From contig NC_133896.1 of the NCBI RefSeq assembly GCF_964199755.1, positions 97,278,200 to 97,342,199 of the forward strand: 64,000 nucleotides of DNA, in the 5' to 3' direction. A program made the translations under genes and the position numbers. Position 1 is the first letter of the stretch. Each line of letters starts with the position of its first letter. Under the pieces are notes generated by a model that saw only the letters and a list, made by a program, of their open reading frames with translations, was not told where the DNA came from and did not search any database. This DNA comes from Larus michahellis (taxonomy: Eukaryota; Chordata; Aves; Charadriiformes; Laridae). Below are positions 14,001 to 27,017 of the stretch, one piece after another.

Positions 14001-16752
14001 CATAGACCTGAAGCTAGGACATTTTGCCTTCATTAGTAGTGAGGAATGGGCAGTACAGACCTTACACAGAGCTGCAGAATGAAAAGCGGATTGCTGCTGG
14101 TCAGTCTCTTGGGCTGCCTCATTTGAGAAAAGTATCAAGAACTAGAGGAGGAATAATATACCAGAGGCAGGTCCTTGGGTGGGAAGGAGCAAATCTGTCT
14201 GGAAACAGCAGAGACTTTGGAGTTGAAGATGTGTTCTTCTGGCAGGCTCTGAGATTTCCACTCTTAGATTTCATCCATCCTGGCTTGAAAGGACTGGAAG
14301 AGAAGAACAGGAGATATCCCCTGATGTAGTGTTTGATGAACTACTGAATGACTCTTCCCTTGAAAGCAGGCAGGGCAGTAGAACATGCAGTATCTTTCTG
14401 AGCCATCTGGAGGAATCCTATATGATGAAAACCCCTGGAAGGTCATCTTCCAGTAATGAGGCAGTGGATGCCCAACAAAAGCACAGTTCATTTGAGAGCC
14501 ATCATGATACAGTGGTAGAAGAGCACCTTTAATTTGTAAAGTGGCATTTGCTTCTGTAAGAGTAGTGACAGCTACAGAGTCACGATGTGGGAGGAAATGA
14601 AGTCTGTCTACTGAGGTTAATTCAGGTTATGAGCCAATACTCCCCTTTTCTATTTAGGTGAGGTTTTGATTTGTTTTCTTGTTTAAGGCAGCTGCATATA
14701 TTGCTACTGTCGGAGTGGATTTGCATTGTCAAAGAGGAGTAGTGGATTGCTCCAGAAAAAAAGTGAAGCTGAGGGTTTACTGAGCCTGCTGTGTCCAGAG
14801 TGCCTTTCCTGCTGTGGTAAAATAAAGAACTTCTGTAGTTTGAGCTGTTCTGGCTGACTGATTGCTGCATATTCCTCCCTTGTGGTGTGACCGGATGGCA
14901 ACCATATTTGGACAAGGAGAGGAACACTGCATGCTTGCAATGCTGTGATAAGATGCCATTTGCACTAGTTTTTAAGAAGTACTGCAACGTGAAGAAGTGG
15001 GCTTTGAGCTGTGCTCCAAACCCGGGTTTGAATTCATCCTGTTTAAACCTGATTCCAGCTGACTCAGTTTCAACAGAACCAGTCTAGTCCATGTAAACAG
15101 GAACCAAACCATTTTTAGAAGTCATATTCCAGACTATGTTCCCAGTTAGTTACAGTGCTCTACGAGGTCAGTTCCTGGGCGTAAGCGTGATTGTATAGTT
15201 TTAATGGCTTTTAAATAAGTTGCTCCTTTTTACATGGCCAGTTTGAAACTAGTTTAACTGGAACTGCATTTAAATATAGCACAAACTCAATTTTTTTCAG
15301 CATGGTACTAAAGCCCCATGTAGACAGTGCTTGACTGAGAAACCAAGGATAACTTGAGGTTTATTTTAAGAAGCCAAAACATATGTTGCTGACTAGAGAT
15401 GCCGCATAACTTAATGCCCTGTTTTTTTCTCCAGATGGAGAAACGCTAACTTCCATAATTCTCCTCCATTTGTCATCCTGCTTCATTGTTGCACCTTTTC
15501 GCTTGAATGAAAATCACTTTGGCCTATGGGCTAGATCCAAAACAGAACTTCCCTGTACTTTTTGATCATCTTGTTTCTGTACGTTCCTTTCCGTGACATT
15601 GACAAGCACTACTGAAGATCAGCTTAATGCTGGGACTATGTGGCATAATTATGGTTCAATAAGATGCTAGTGATATTTTCGACATTATGGTAATTTTAGA
15701 GCTTACCCTTGAAGAAAATGTTATGTTTCAGAAGTTCCACGGAAAAAAGAAAATGCCAGGAATCACGATGGAGCTTCAGTCACAGTGCTATAGCCAAGTT
15801 TGTAGGGAATGCAATTCTGGTGGCTGGTGGTGCTGACATTTACAAAGGCAACTTGAAAGCAATAGAGAGTGTATGCTTTCTCATCCCTGCTGAACTAAGA
15901 CAATTTATGCTAATGGAATGATCCCAGAGTAGCCTGCCAGTGTTCATCACTTTTTCCCTAATGGAGGAGGCTAAACAATCTGTCACATCACCTTAGACAG
16001 TCTGAATTTGCTTCAAGACTGCTCCCAGATGGCCTGCCAGCCAGGTGCCCTCCCTCATTGATCCTAGTATCACACTGGCTGGTGGTTTGTCACATCAGCC
16101 AAGGTGTCCAAGAGATAGCCTTGGCCCCAGCTAGGAGCCTTTTACCTTTCCTTTTCCTTTGGGTTTTCCATCGAACCAGGAGTGCAATTAGTGGTGAGTA
16201 GGTGGCGGGTCAGCTGTTGCTCCAGATGACAAGAGAGGCAAAGCCACATGGCAACTGAGCTACTGTTGTCCTCAAGGGCACCGGTAAAGGCAAGAGACGA
16301 GGCTCTGGTTGCTGGTGTAGTTATGAACCTACAGCTTCTGCTGCTTGCCCCTCCAGACTTGTTTTGATCAACTATGCTGTTGCCCTCGAATATGCTTTGT
16401 GTGTGAAAAACTGAATGCAGTTGTTCTGTTGTCTGTCTTCTCTCTTCTGCATCACGGATGTGGCACCAACTTACTCTCACAACAAGCTTGAGTTTTGTTT
16501 TGCTGTTGTTATTAACATGCAATTCTACTGTAGACCAAAAAATACGAAAAGGAAAAAAAATCAGTTTTGAGACACAAAAGACCAGTGAGTGAAAGGTGAA
16601 AAATTTAGGAGGCGAAGGTGTGAGAGAAGCAGTGGTTAACTGTGTTAAGTTAGAAATCTCAGAATAGCCTTACCTATTTCTTAACCAATGCTTACCAATC
16701 ATCCGGTAGTGGGGTTAGATAGCTTTCTTGGCTCATTCGTACTTTTATCCTA

Positions 16753-16768
16753 ATATATATATATATAT
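16753..16768. repeat. (AT)n microsatellite
   Basis: A pure AT dinucleotide run of eight units in AT-rich surroundings. Confidence 0.85.
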
Positions 16769-19700
16769 TTTATTTTTGTTTCTTTGGTATTGCTGTTGCA
16801 CATCATGTTGTCTTTTATAATGCCTGATTTTTATTGTATTGTACTTTATCAGTCTGTTTTGATTTTGTTTTCCTTTTGAAGGATGGGAAAAGTAATGTTT
16901 CCTTTTCGTTTTGAATTTTTGAGAAAAAAATGCACTGGAAGTAAACACAAACACATTTTGCCATTTGAAAAAAAAAAAGGAAAGCACACAGCCACGCAGT
17001 GGAAAAGGCTAAGAAAAAGCTCCCCTCTTCTTCCTTATTATGGAAGCATCCTCTAACAGATATGCTAAAAAGAAAACAAACAAACAATCTCAAACAAAAG
17101 AAGAGAGAAGCCTCTTTGATCCTAGCTCTGCAATCTGGAGTATTTTAGCACGGTATTTTGCAAGGTCGGGCTCCTAAATGGCCGACAGTCATAAAATCCA
17201 GAACCACATGGGGCAAATTCATCCCGGATGCAAGCAGATTTACTTGCAGTGAAGTCGAAGGAGGTACACAAAGGATGGATTTAGCCACATGAGTGCAAGA
17301 TACAGCAGCCTTCCCCATAGTACCTAAGTTCCCACTGCTAGATCTTATTGCTGTTGAAACAGTTGGTCTTTTGGCTGTGTTAATCACATAATCACCCTTG
17401 AACGTTGTTTAAGGTAGGCAAAACACTTTCCCACTGAATAAATCAGTTCTGGATGCACCTTGGTGTGACACTTTTTGCCTACCAGCTTTCAACTGTTACC
17501 CACTCCCAGCCGTGAACTGATACGATCTAACTCTGGTTGAAGAGCCTGCCTTTGCCAGAAAAATGGACTTGACTATTAAGCGTAGTAAAACTTTTGCGTA
17601 TTTAAACTACTATGATCCAGAAATGGCCCTTGCACTTTTAAGGCATATGGAAACATCCTCTCTGTCTTTCAAAATGGCAACAGTTCTTTAGCAAGTAAAA
17701 CACGATGGGCGTGCACGCGTGCGCACCCACGCACACCCAGGTGCGGTCCCTGGGCTCATCGCCCCAAATTCTTCCCCAATCTTTTTGTGCCCGGCAGTGT
17801 CCTGTCTCCATAGTGCCTGGTCATTTGAGTACAGTGGGACAGAGACTTGTGTTGAGATAACTGCAAAGAGCATACATTTTAAAAGGCAGATGATTTTCCT
17901 GTTATGCCAGCATCTTTGAATCCCCATATCAGCTGATGGTTTTTTCTAGCCTAACACGGCTTTCAATCAGTTGTTGAAACATTGGCTTTCTCTGTTTTGT
18001 TTTCTAAGGAGGGAATGTGGGGTGGGGAGAATAATGAGGTGTTGTTTGTAACTTCACAGTCCTGATAGTTGGTTTGTATCTTCCATATTTTATGCAAAAA
18101 CAGACATTATAAGTCAATAAATAATTGTGCCCTAGGTTGAAAGTTAAGTGTTCAGGAAAGGAAAAAAATGGTTGGCATTTTTCTACATTTTTGTGAAGAC
18201 TCTTTTGGAAAGGAAGGGTACATATTTTTGTTGTGTAGTATTTTCTATTTTTGAATGCATTTTCTTGGTACAAGACTGTTTTGTGGAATTTTTTTTCTTT
18301 TTGGTGAACACATTATTTAAAAAAAAAAGAAAAGAAAGAAAAAACTAATTGAAAAGTTTGCCCTTAAGGATATGCTGCAGTTTTGAGGTTTAAAATAAAA
18401 AAAAAACCATTCAAGGCGCGTGTTAAAAGTTGGGGGATTGTATTGTTGGGAGTTTTTTTGTAATTGTTACAAGAAGAAGTTTGTAGCCACTGCTGTTTAT
18501 TTTGTTTCAGATGAGTAAGTAAAGGGATTGTTCTTGTGTTATTCTTTTTTTAAAAAAAAAAAGTTATTTATGAAATGTCACAAACACTGGACTGTGAGTT
18601 TGTGTGGAAGCATTTTACCACCCTGTGTCTTCATAGAGCTGTTGGTGATCCTACTTCTCATTACTCTGCCTTATGAATTCCTGAGCAAATTGGGGGAGGG
18701 GGGGAATGGTAGGAGGGGGAGAGAGGAACTAAATGCATTTTTGAGGCAGAGACTCGGGGCGGGGGGGAATGCAAAACAGCGTTTTGGAATCCCAAAGCCA
18801 GGCCATCAGCTCTACTTCTTCTCCCATCTACCACAGGAATGAGAAAGGCTTACAGTCACTGGCAGAGGAAAAAACACTCGTGGTACCTAGACGTGGTGAG
18901 GTGCAAGGGGTTAAGTGACTGAGAGCCGCGATGCTCATAATCACCTCTGTAAATGACATCCCAGTTTCTCAGTCAGCAGCTCCCCTTGTTTGCCTGTCAT
19001 CAGGCTTTTGTGACCAACTCACCAACCAAACTGAAACTGCGAGGATGGTTTGCGTTTCCAGTTGCTAATCAAGCCTTTTTGGCTCCCCAGCAGTGGGAGT
19101 GACCAGAGGGGAGCACTGCTCAGTCTGATCACTGGTTCTGGATTTGAGGAGAAGTAGAGGCTGAGGGCGACCCAAGAGGTGTGCCACGTTCTCGATTTTT
19201 GAAGAATGGGCTTAAAAAGAGTAAAGCAGTGCTCCAGGCACTCATGGGACTAGAGAAAAGGGAAGGAGGAAGACACCAACAGCCATCACAAAAACTGGAG
19301 ATATGTAACTGGGCTACATTCGAGACCAACCAGACTCTTTTCCTTCCTGGACAATAACGCAGCCAAATCTTGAGACTGTCAAGCAGACAGAAAGCTGAAT
19401 GTGGCCTTCATTTCTCCTGCCTTTCCTTTTTATTCTCCCTCTTCCTTTGCCCTGAGATTTCTTCTCAGTGAGCACCTGCTCCACTGAGCACTTTTTTGCC
19501 CTCCACCTAAACTGCCCTTGCTTTCAAAATGTGGGTTCAGTCAGGACTGAGTAAAATCATGTGCCTTCTTTTTCCCCTTTTGTAATTATACCAACCTCCT
19601 CCCCTTCCCCAACTTAACACGAGTGAGAGAGGCAGGAGGAGGCTCTTCAGAAGTGCTACTTGTCTATAGGTGTCCAGCAAAACAGTAAGGTGTGGTGGTG

Positions 19701-21470
19701 AGGGGAAGGGGAGCGGAGAGATGCTATTAGCTCCTTTCCCTTTCCACACGTAGCAGGTCTTTCCAAGGAGACAGCCTCTACCACCACCTCCTCAGATGCT
19801 CCTCTCTCCTACAGAGCAGTCGTAGTGGGCGTGGGGTGGCTCTTCTCTCCCATTCCAATCCTGGCCAAGTGAAGCACTCGCTTGATTTCAATTCATGCCG
19901 TTTGCAGGCAGTTACATCGACAAGACAAATGCAGTTTGTGGCCTTATCAAGACTTCTAAACCACTAAAAGAAATAAAAGGCAACTCAATTCCCACCCAAG
20001 GTTTGTGTCACTTCTAAAAATCCAGTCCGTAGCAGTTTAGACTCCTTTAATCTCAGTCCATTTTAATGATGGTGGCTAAACTGACCAAACGAGCTTAAAC
20101 GCTAGACCGTCTGGTCTCATGCTTCCTTTGCTATAACCCCTACTGTCTGCTTGCTTTTCTTACATTCTACTGTATTCTCTGCTTTAAGAGACAGCCCTAG
20201 CCTTGGGTGAAAGGTGAGAGGAGCCAGTGGCATCCTGGCTCAGGGAAGGTAGTTGATGGATCGTTTTCAGTGCTTTAGCAGGAGAAAGATATACCAGCTG
20301 CCACAGCAAATGCATATTGTGATGGGCTGAGTGCAGTGTTTTTAGGGCCAATAAACCCCACTCAGTTACTGAAACATGGCTTATTCCCAGGTCAAAACCA
20401 TGGAGAGAAAACAGCATGTTGGCATAACGGAAAAGCAGCTTGCAATCCACAGCTGCTTGCGGGCAAAGGAGGTCCAGGTAAAAAGACAGGGACCCAACTG
20501 CCGCCTGGTTTCCCGGCAGACTTGCCCACTGCACGGTCAGCATCCCTGGCTCCACAGAGGAGCCAGCTGCACTGTAGAGGCTTTTCTGATTTTATGAATC
20601 AGTGCAAAGCAGTAGCCGCCCCGCCCCACCAAGTCGTGTCCATCTGGTGGGCCAGCACGGGGCTGGGCGCCCACCTATGCTGCTCCTCGGCACAGCAGGG
20701 AGCTCTACGCAGGCTTTCCAGGCGTTTGCCCTTTTAGAAATCCATCTGTAAAACCTGGGTGATGGGGATTTATTCTTTAGGCTGGGCTTTAGAGCTAGGG
20801 AGGCGCAGCAGGGGAGCAGCGTGTTTATTCCTCCTCCCCACTAGCAGCCTGCATGTGTGCACGTATGTACAAAGGGTGTATTCCTACCCACCTTTGGTGC
20901 TGATGAACTTCAGACGTTTGTCCAAGGTCTACTTTTGACACACTTAGAGAAGATAAGAATAGACCCTCTCACATGCAATATTTCCCCCACAAAAGGGAGG
21001 GAGGGGGAGGAGAGCAGTGCAGGCGGGCGGGATTGTTAAGGTTGGATTATTTTGCATCTTTTATAAAACTGTAATTTCAACAGTGCCTTATTCCTAATAG
21101 ATGCTGGCACTTGGGACACACACACAAAGTACCGATGAAAGACAGAACTAGGGAGAGTCAGATGTGTACATCTGTAACAGAGGTCATTAATCATCATAAA
21201 GGAAGCTGTACTGGGAATGACACAGCTATGTCGGAATTGAGAACAGTTCAAATATTCAACCTCTAAAGCAATTTCCCTTCCACCACCTCCTGCCTTCCCT
21301 CCTTGCCAATGGTGCTGCCCAAGAATAGCTGCCTACACCGAGGCCTGTCACTGCCCCATTTGCTTTTGGCTTTGTCGAGTCCGAGGAGTTTAGCGTAGTC
21401 AAGCTTTCCACTGCTATTGTGTTTTCCATGGGGTATGTGAATGCCAGTTATTTTGCTTTAAATGCACTTT

Positions 21471-21488
21471 AAAAAAAAAAAAAAAAAA
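21471..21488. repeat. Poly(A) run
   Basis: Eighteen consecutive A residues. Similar A-rich runs at about 21,853, 22,001 and 22,160-22,200 make this end of the tract rich in homopolymers. No retroposed gene was recognised next to them. Confidence 0.85.
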
Positions 21489-22289
21489 GTCAAATCAAAG
21501 CTCCAGACTGTTTCAAATACATAGGGGAAGACAGTGCATATGTGTTTGAACCCAGTTCACTTTATCTCCAGTTAAAATGTACTCCATGCAGTGTGTATGT
21601 ATAGAACAATGTGTACGCATACAAACACACACGTCAACCTTAAATATCAGCAGACTAACCTTTCTCCTTAAGCTCATGAAACCAGATGCTACACAAACAC
21701 AGCAGCAGCAGAGGAATTGCGGTTGGGCTCTTGAAACAGATCACAAAAAATAAAAACAACTACTTGATCCTTTCTGTACGTTCAATAATTACAGAAGGAA
21801 TTTGGGTTGTAACCAGAATAAAAAGGAACGGTGCTAACTGAGTGAACGGGCAAAAAAAAAAAAAAAAGACAAAAACAAAAACTCAGCCCAATAACGCAGT
21901 TTGACTTTTACACTAATTCTCACATTGGGTTGGTTTGTTACTTTTTTTTTTGTTTTATATGAAAAAAAAAATTGCATCTAAACTGATCCACCACAACAAA
22001 TTAAAAAAAAAAAAAAGAAGCAAACAAACAAAAACGCATCCTGCCCTGAGGAAGCTCTTGTTTATGGAGGATGTCAGAAGTCTCAAAACTCTTGGCCTTG
22101 CTCTCACATACCACATGCTCAATCAGTCCTTTTTTTTAAAATGTCTGAAACTGAAAAAAGAAAAAAAGAGGAAAAAAAAAAAAAAAGAAAAAAAAAAACC
22201 TTTTTGAAGCACCTTAACGTGGCTTCCCATTCCAGGAGTGGGAGCCGCCTTTTTTTCTTTGAGCACCTTACTGATGTGTTAATGCTATC

Positions 22290-22985
22290 TGCTGTCTTTT
22301 TGTTACCGGGGGGCTGAGCGGCTGGCTGTCGGCAGGTACAGGCGAGGGAGCGGGGGGGCGAGGGTAGGGCCGGGGGGCACATGCCGCTGCGCTGCGCTGG
22401 CCCCACTGTGCGCGGGGTGGGTGGGGGGCCACGGCCTTTCTGCAAAACGCTACACACGCACACCTGAGCGCGCAGCTCCATCCACCTTCCCATTCCCGGC
22501 GGCGGCACGGGCTTGAATCCCAGGCAGAGATTTCTTGGACGGTCTTTGGTGTGTCGTGCACGGAGGGGAGGAGAGGGAGGAGGAGGGGAGAAAGAAGTCA
22601 AGCTAAATGGTGAACTTGTGCGTGCGGATGTGCGAAAATAAACCGTGACATCTTCTTCTTGGGGACAAAGAAATCCCCAGCAGTCATTCGATGCTGAATG
22701 AATGGGAAACTGCACCCAAGCCTAAGTCCTGGGGTCTTTATGCCGGCAACCGCCGATGCCGAGATCGGCGGCCGTCTTGCCGGCATGGAGACTTCAGGAT
22801 TTGGCCCCAGAGTGGTGGAGATCCTCCGCAGGAGACGGGTCTCTGCCGGTACCGATGCGTGTTGCCATGGTCTTATACCCATCTGCACACCCGCGTGCGT
22901 GCTGCCGCCTGCACACACCCTCCCCCACACACACACCCCCACACCCCCACCCGCCCACCGCTGTACAGGCATCTCTCGAGAAACA
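22290..22985. other. GC-rich, CpG-containing island
   Basis: This segment is sharply richer in G and C than its AT-rich flanks and contains many CpG dinucleotides (for example in gccgatgccgagatcggcggccg near 22,752-22,774). It ends in a C/CA-rich simple repeat at about 22,918-22,956. Both strands have overlapping open frames, as expected of GC-rich DNA, and none resembles a known protein. It could be an orphan CpG island, a promoter for an antisense transcript, or a structured GC-rich part of the candidate 3' UTR. Confidence 0.5.
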
Positions 22986-23337
22986 TGGTTTGTGACGATG
23001 TGAAGAGCAGGTCAAAAGTTTTGAGGGGTTAAGTTCCTTTTTTTTCTCTCATTATACTCTGTAAATGGTATGTCAGTTATCAAAAACAAGCAAATAGAAA
23101 ATTGTTTTAAAAAAAAAAAAATACCTTGCATACGCCTTTTCTATCAAGTGCTTTAAAATATAGAATAAATACACACATCCTGCCAGTTTTTTCTTACAGT
23201 GAGAGTATCCTTACCTGCCATTTAATATTAGCCTCGTATTTTTCTCACGTATATTTACCTGTGACTTGTATTTGTTATTTAAAACAGGAAAAAAAAAAGA
23301 AAAAAAGAAAATTAACTGTAGCGCTTCATTATACTAT

Positions 23338-23355
23338 ATTATTATTATTATTATT
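23338..23355. repeat. (ATT)n microsatellite
   Basis: Six ATT units, about 80 bases upstream of the candidate terminal polyadenylation signal. Confidence 0.85.
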
Positions 23356-23434
23356 GTGACATTTTGGAATACTGTGAAGTTTTATCTCTTGCATATACTT
23401 TATACGGAAGTATTACGCCTTAAAAAAATACGGA

Positions 23435-23462
23435 AATAAATTTTACAAGGTTTCTGTTTTGT
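23435..23462 (+). terminator. Candidate terminal polyadenylation signal
   Basis: A canonical AATAAA (23,435-23,440) is followed within about 20 bases by the T- and GT-rich stretch 'tttctgttttgtgtgg' (about 23,451-23,466), the usual downstream element. Cleavage would fall near 23,450-23,460. It marks the probable 3' end of a + strand transcript that covers the gene-poor tract to its left. Confidence 0.55.
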
Positions 23463-26400
23463 GTGGAAGAGTAATTGATGTTGCTAAGAATGATGTTTGT
23501 TTTTTGTTTTTTTTTTTAATGTTACCAGCACTTTTTTTGTAAGTTTCACTTTCTGAGGTATTGTACAAGTTCACACTGTTTGTGAAGTTTGAATATGAAG
23601 GAATAATTAAAAAAAAAAAAAAAAAAGACAAAAGAACGTGGCAGGTGTCTTTGTGCGTTTCATTTTCTCTGGAGGACCGGGAAGGTGGATGGCGAGAGTC
23701 CTGCGGAGCACTCAGCTCTGAGGCAGCGTGGCATGGGCCCTGCTGGCCGCTGTCGGCAAGGTCAGCCAAAAACTGTATCGTGTTGGGATCAGTGTCGAGG
23801 CGGAACATCAGCAGTATTTGATGGTGTGGCCTAGAAGGCTGGGGTATGGGCATCTGAGATGCCGCTCAGAGAGAAAATGAATGACTTCCCATTCTTCCGA
23901 TTTTAAGCAACGCAGCGCTAAGTCTACGAAAGGAGGGCGTTTCACTTGCTCAGCCCTTGCCACCCCCCTCCAAATATCAGAAACGTATTCTGCCTGTCGG
24001 TTCAGACTCTGGCGGAGCGAAGTGCTCCTGGGGAGCGGCAGGATCTGCGCTCACTCCGAAGGGTCTCGTTTCCCCTTCCTGACAGGGACTAGTCAGTCCT
24101 CTCGTTTCAATAATTTTTTTTCCTCCTCAATCATTACAACAAGCACATTAAAAAGACAGCCCTGAAAGCTACTCGTTACTGTGTTGAATGGTGGCAAAGG
24201 ACACCAGCTGAGGGTTCATGCTGTTCACTAATGATTTTTCCTCCCAATCCGAAGTTGAAATGGTCAAAATCCCCCAGGCGCTGGGTGCAAGAGACGTTGC
24301 TGGATGAAATAGGCACAAGTGCTACATTTAAGCAACTTTTAAAAGCAAATTTTGTCAAAAAATTTTGGTTTGCATACTTTAAAAGTTATGGAAGGTGTAA
24401 GCAGTTCTGCCCTTCAGCTTTGTCCTTTCAGCCCTGCCATTTTCATAGTGGATGTCATTCTTAACTTTCCATACATTCATCACGCTTTTCCCTCCGGTAC
24501 CAGTTCACCACTGAGTCGCAATATCCCAAGTCTGATGAATTCCATTAAATACATTGAGTAGTCAAGCCCTACCGAACTCACTCCCAAGTCACGCTTGAGA
24601 CAATGCCATAAAAATACAGAAAAGGTTGCTGCAAGTTATGGAAGTGATGTAAAAAACAGGGCACAGAATTGCCAATACCAGAATTGGATGTGCAGACCTA
24701 TGCTGAGTTCCTGCTCACTGCCCAAACTCTGCTCCTGTTTAACCAAAACCATATTGGATCTAGAAAATTTTGTTTCGAGGTCACATATTGCAATCAGCTA
24801 GGTTTACGTTTGGATAATCAGCTTTCTGCTTGGAGCAGACTGGGGGACCCCAGGTGATACCGAGGTACCCTATCTTAATTTCATCCTTGCGAAAATTAGA
24901 ACCATTTAGTCCTTTTGTTTTCTGCTGTATGCAAAACAATTATCTTCTTCATTTTCCATAATGGTACGAAGGACAACTGTCCCCTCAGTCCTCTGACCCA
25001 TGAGCGGTAGAAAGGAAGGGATCGTTCCACCTGGGAGAAACCATGGTAGATGACTCTCTCCATGAACAGCTCCGAGGGGCATTTTAGCATGGAACTAAAA
25101 TCCTGTGTCTCAGCCACCATCAGCAAAAGTGCCAAGCTATCTCGTGTCTAACACCTCACACCTCCCTCTGAGTCAGGAGGACAAATATGCAGAGATCAGC
25201 TCTGGACACTGAGGTTTGCTGGGCCATGGGTGGCCCAAGCCACAGCCTTGCCAGGCAGGTCCCCTGTGTGTCCCCGGCAGTGGGCTGAGACGACAAGAAC
25301 CCGAGCTTGGTCCTACCTGCCCTCTTAGCTGAGAGGCCTTGCTGTCACCGTCATTCACGACACACATTGGTCACTTGCCTTCTCACCCTCCCTGCTAGCC
25401 CTTCAGTGGGGGCCTCCACCAGTTTGCCTTTCAGCCAGTCCCACAATAGTCTCACTGATTTCCACCACACAGCTCCTTTTCCTGCATCCACCACAACCCT
25501 CTCCCAACCTCTGGACCCGCTTTTATAGACCTGGGAGAAGCCAGGCAGGCCCGGATACAACTGATGCCAGGAACAACAGGGTTGATCTCGAGTCCGCACG
25601 CTCTCCGCTCTCAGCCTTGCCCTCCTCTCTCTTCACCAAATCAGTCCATTTTTAGTGCACTGCTCACACTACTGACGTGGCTTTTGTAGTGCAAGACAAA
25701 AGGTCTTGCATGAACATGTTCTTGCATGAACAATGCTCAGGTTCACTATCAGCCCCCTTCTGCACTCTGCTGCTCCAGGCTGACACTGACCTTTCCTCTG
25801 CCGTGGTGCCTGGTCCCCTGGTGACCCTCCAAGGTAGATTCCTTCTCAAACCAAACTGCTCCACAGCAGAGAAGACACACACACACACACATGATCACTG
25901 AAACCACCAAGATTCCTCAGGCTGCAGGCAGGACTGCTACTAGGGTTTCAGTGAGTTTGGGCAATGTATTTGTCTGACTGGGTAATACTGTCTCATGAGG
26001 AGATTTTTGGGTGGGAGTTCAGTGGGGGAGTAAAGAAGATAAGGGGAACAGAGGTGATTCAGGGCCCTATACCAACCCCATAGGCTGGAGCTCTCCTAAG
26101 AGGTGTCACACACTCAGTTGATGAAGGAGAAGCTCCCACAGGAAACCTGTCCCCAGTCAAGGAAGAAATAAAGCCTCCCGAGCTGTGCCCTCACCTTTGG
26201 TCTGTGAGGGAGAGGAGGGTCCCTTGTGGCTTCTGTATGTGCAGCTGTAAAATATGCTGGCACACTTAGACACACAAGATAAGATAAGCTGAAAATGAGG
26301 ATCCTGACATGAGCATCTCCTCAGAATGGCACCTGTCGTAGTTGGGAGTGGGAGAACTGGGAAATTGCCTGGAAATAGGCTTCTGGGAAGCCACTGCATG

Positions 26401-26922
26401 TCCTCAGGAAGCACTTAGAAGGACATGGGGACGTCTCACACATACACACACGCATGCATGCACATGCAGACATTCATTTTTACCATCACACAGCTCAGCC
26501 CTCTTGGTGACTTGGACCTCAGGCCCCAAAGAGGATCAGAAGATGCAGTTGAACACAAAAGCACAGAATTAGGGTGAGTTCAAGACCGTCCTTCAGATTT
26601 GCGAAGGTCAGGAACTTTTGGGCAGGAGGCATTTGTTTCGGTTTGAAACGCTCAGCTAAAAGTCTGCTGGCTGTGGAGATCCTCCAGCTGCCTGCCAAGC
26701 GCTGGGCTGGCGAGGTGCCACCCCAGGACTCAGGTGTGTTCAGCCAGGGTCTGGGCTGGTTGCTTGGCCCAACATGTGACACTGGATGCTCACCAGTGGC
26801 CCCCCCAGTACGATAAGAGATAATAATAACTGCTAAATTACATGTCAAAGAGCACATGGGTGTATTGGGCGTCCTGTATAAGCAGATTGCAGAGAGGGGT
26901 GGAAAAGGGTAGAGGAAGGGGG
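23463..26922. other. Intergenic stretch
   Basis: I see no gene here. It contains a poly(A) run near 23,609-23,626, a tandem 16-bp near-repeat at 25,704-25,735 (tcttgcatgaacatgt then tcttgcatgaacaatg), a short (CA)n run near 25,872-25,890 and a CA/CATG-rich stretch near 26,437-26,470. Open frames are short and lack domains or paired splice sites. Confidence 0.6.
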
Positions 26923-26928
26923 AAAAAA
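26923..26928 (-). terminator. Pol III terminator of tRNA-Val(AAC)
   Basis: Six A residues on the + strand are T6 in the direction of tRNA transcription, about 17 bases downstream of the discriminator base. This is the expected Pol III stop. Confidence 0.75.
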
Positions 26929-26944
26929 GAAATCTTAGACGTTC

Positions 26945-27017
26945 TGTTTCTGCCTGGTTTTGAACCAGGGACCTTTCGCGTGTTAGGCGAATGTGATAAC
27001 CACTACACTACAGAAAC
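26945..27017 (-). tRNA. TRNAV-AAC: tRNA-Val (anticodon AAC)
   Basis: Read on the - strand, the gene folds into a complete cloverleaf. The 7-bp acceptor stem GTTTCTG pairs with CAGAAAC, followed by discriminator A (position 26,945). The anticodon arm is TTCGC-CTAACAC-GCGAA, giving anticodon AAC. The T arm is CCTGG-TTCAAAA-CCAGG. Internal Pol III promoter boxes are present: an A box (TAGTGTAGTGG) and a B box (GGTTCAAAACC). An oligo-T terminator appears on the - strand as A6 at 26,923-26,928, about 17 bases past the 3' end. No intron is present. The gene closely matches vertebrate tRNA-Val and is probably functional. Confidence 0.95.

Larger units (their letters stand above)
1..23455 (+). other. 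Gene-poor AT-rich tract, candidate long 3' UTR (possibly ZBTB20)
   Basis: No open frame in this stretch looks like a real protein: all are short, overlap on both strands and show no recognisable domain or splice structure. The tract ends in a strong polyadenylation site on the + strand. In mammals ZBTB20 lies upstream of DRD3 on the same strand, and I recall that its transcripts carry an unusually long 3' UTR. DRD3 is on the + strand further right, so a ZBTB20 3' UTR is the natural candidate. That is inference from gene order, not from recognised ZBTB20 coding sequence, which would lie left of the window. Several internal AATAAA motifs occur (for example near 6,007, 14,821, 17,438, 18,115, 19,969 and 23,163), so shorter isoforms are possible. 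The alternative is plain intergenic DNA or a lncRNA. Confidence 0.42.

Noticed and set aside
13908-14532. Cluster of short open frames on both strands
   Set aside because: Frames overlap on opposite strands and show no recognisable domain or retrogene features, so they were left out of the gene list.
22119-23032. Overlapping open frames of 73-198 residues on both strands
   Set aside because: They coincide with the GC-rich island, overlap on opposite strands, and are Pro-, Arg- and His-rich without domain structure.
25704-25735. Duplicated tcttgcatgaaca motif containing GAACATGTTC
   Set aside because: The decamer fits a p53-type half-site, but the second copy does not, and there is no gene context. 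Treated as a local duplication.
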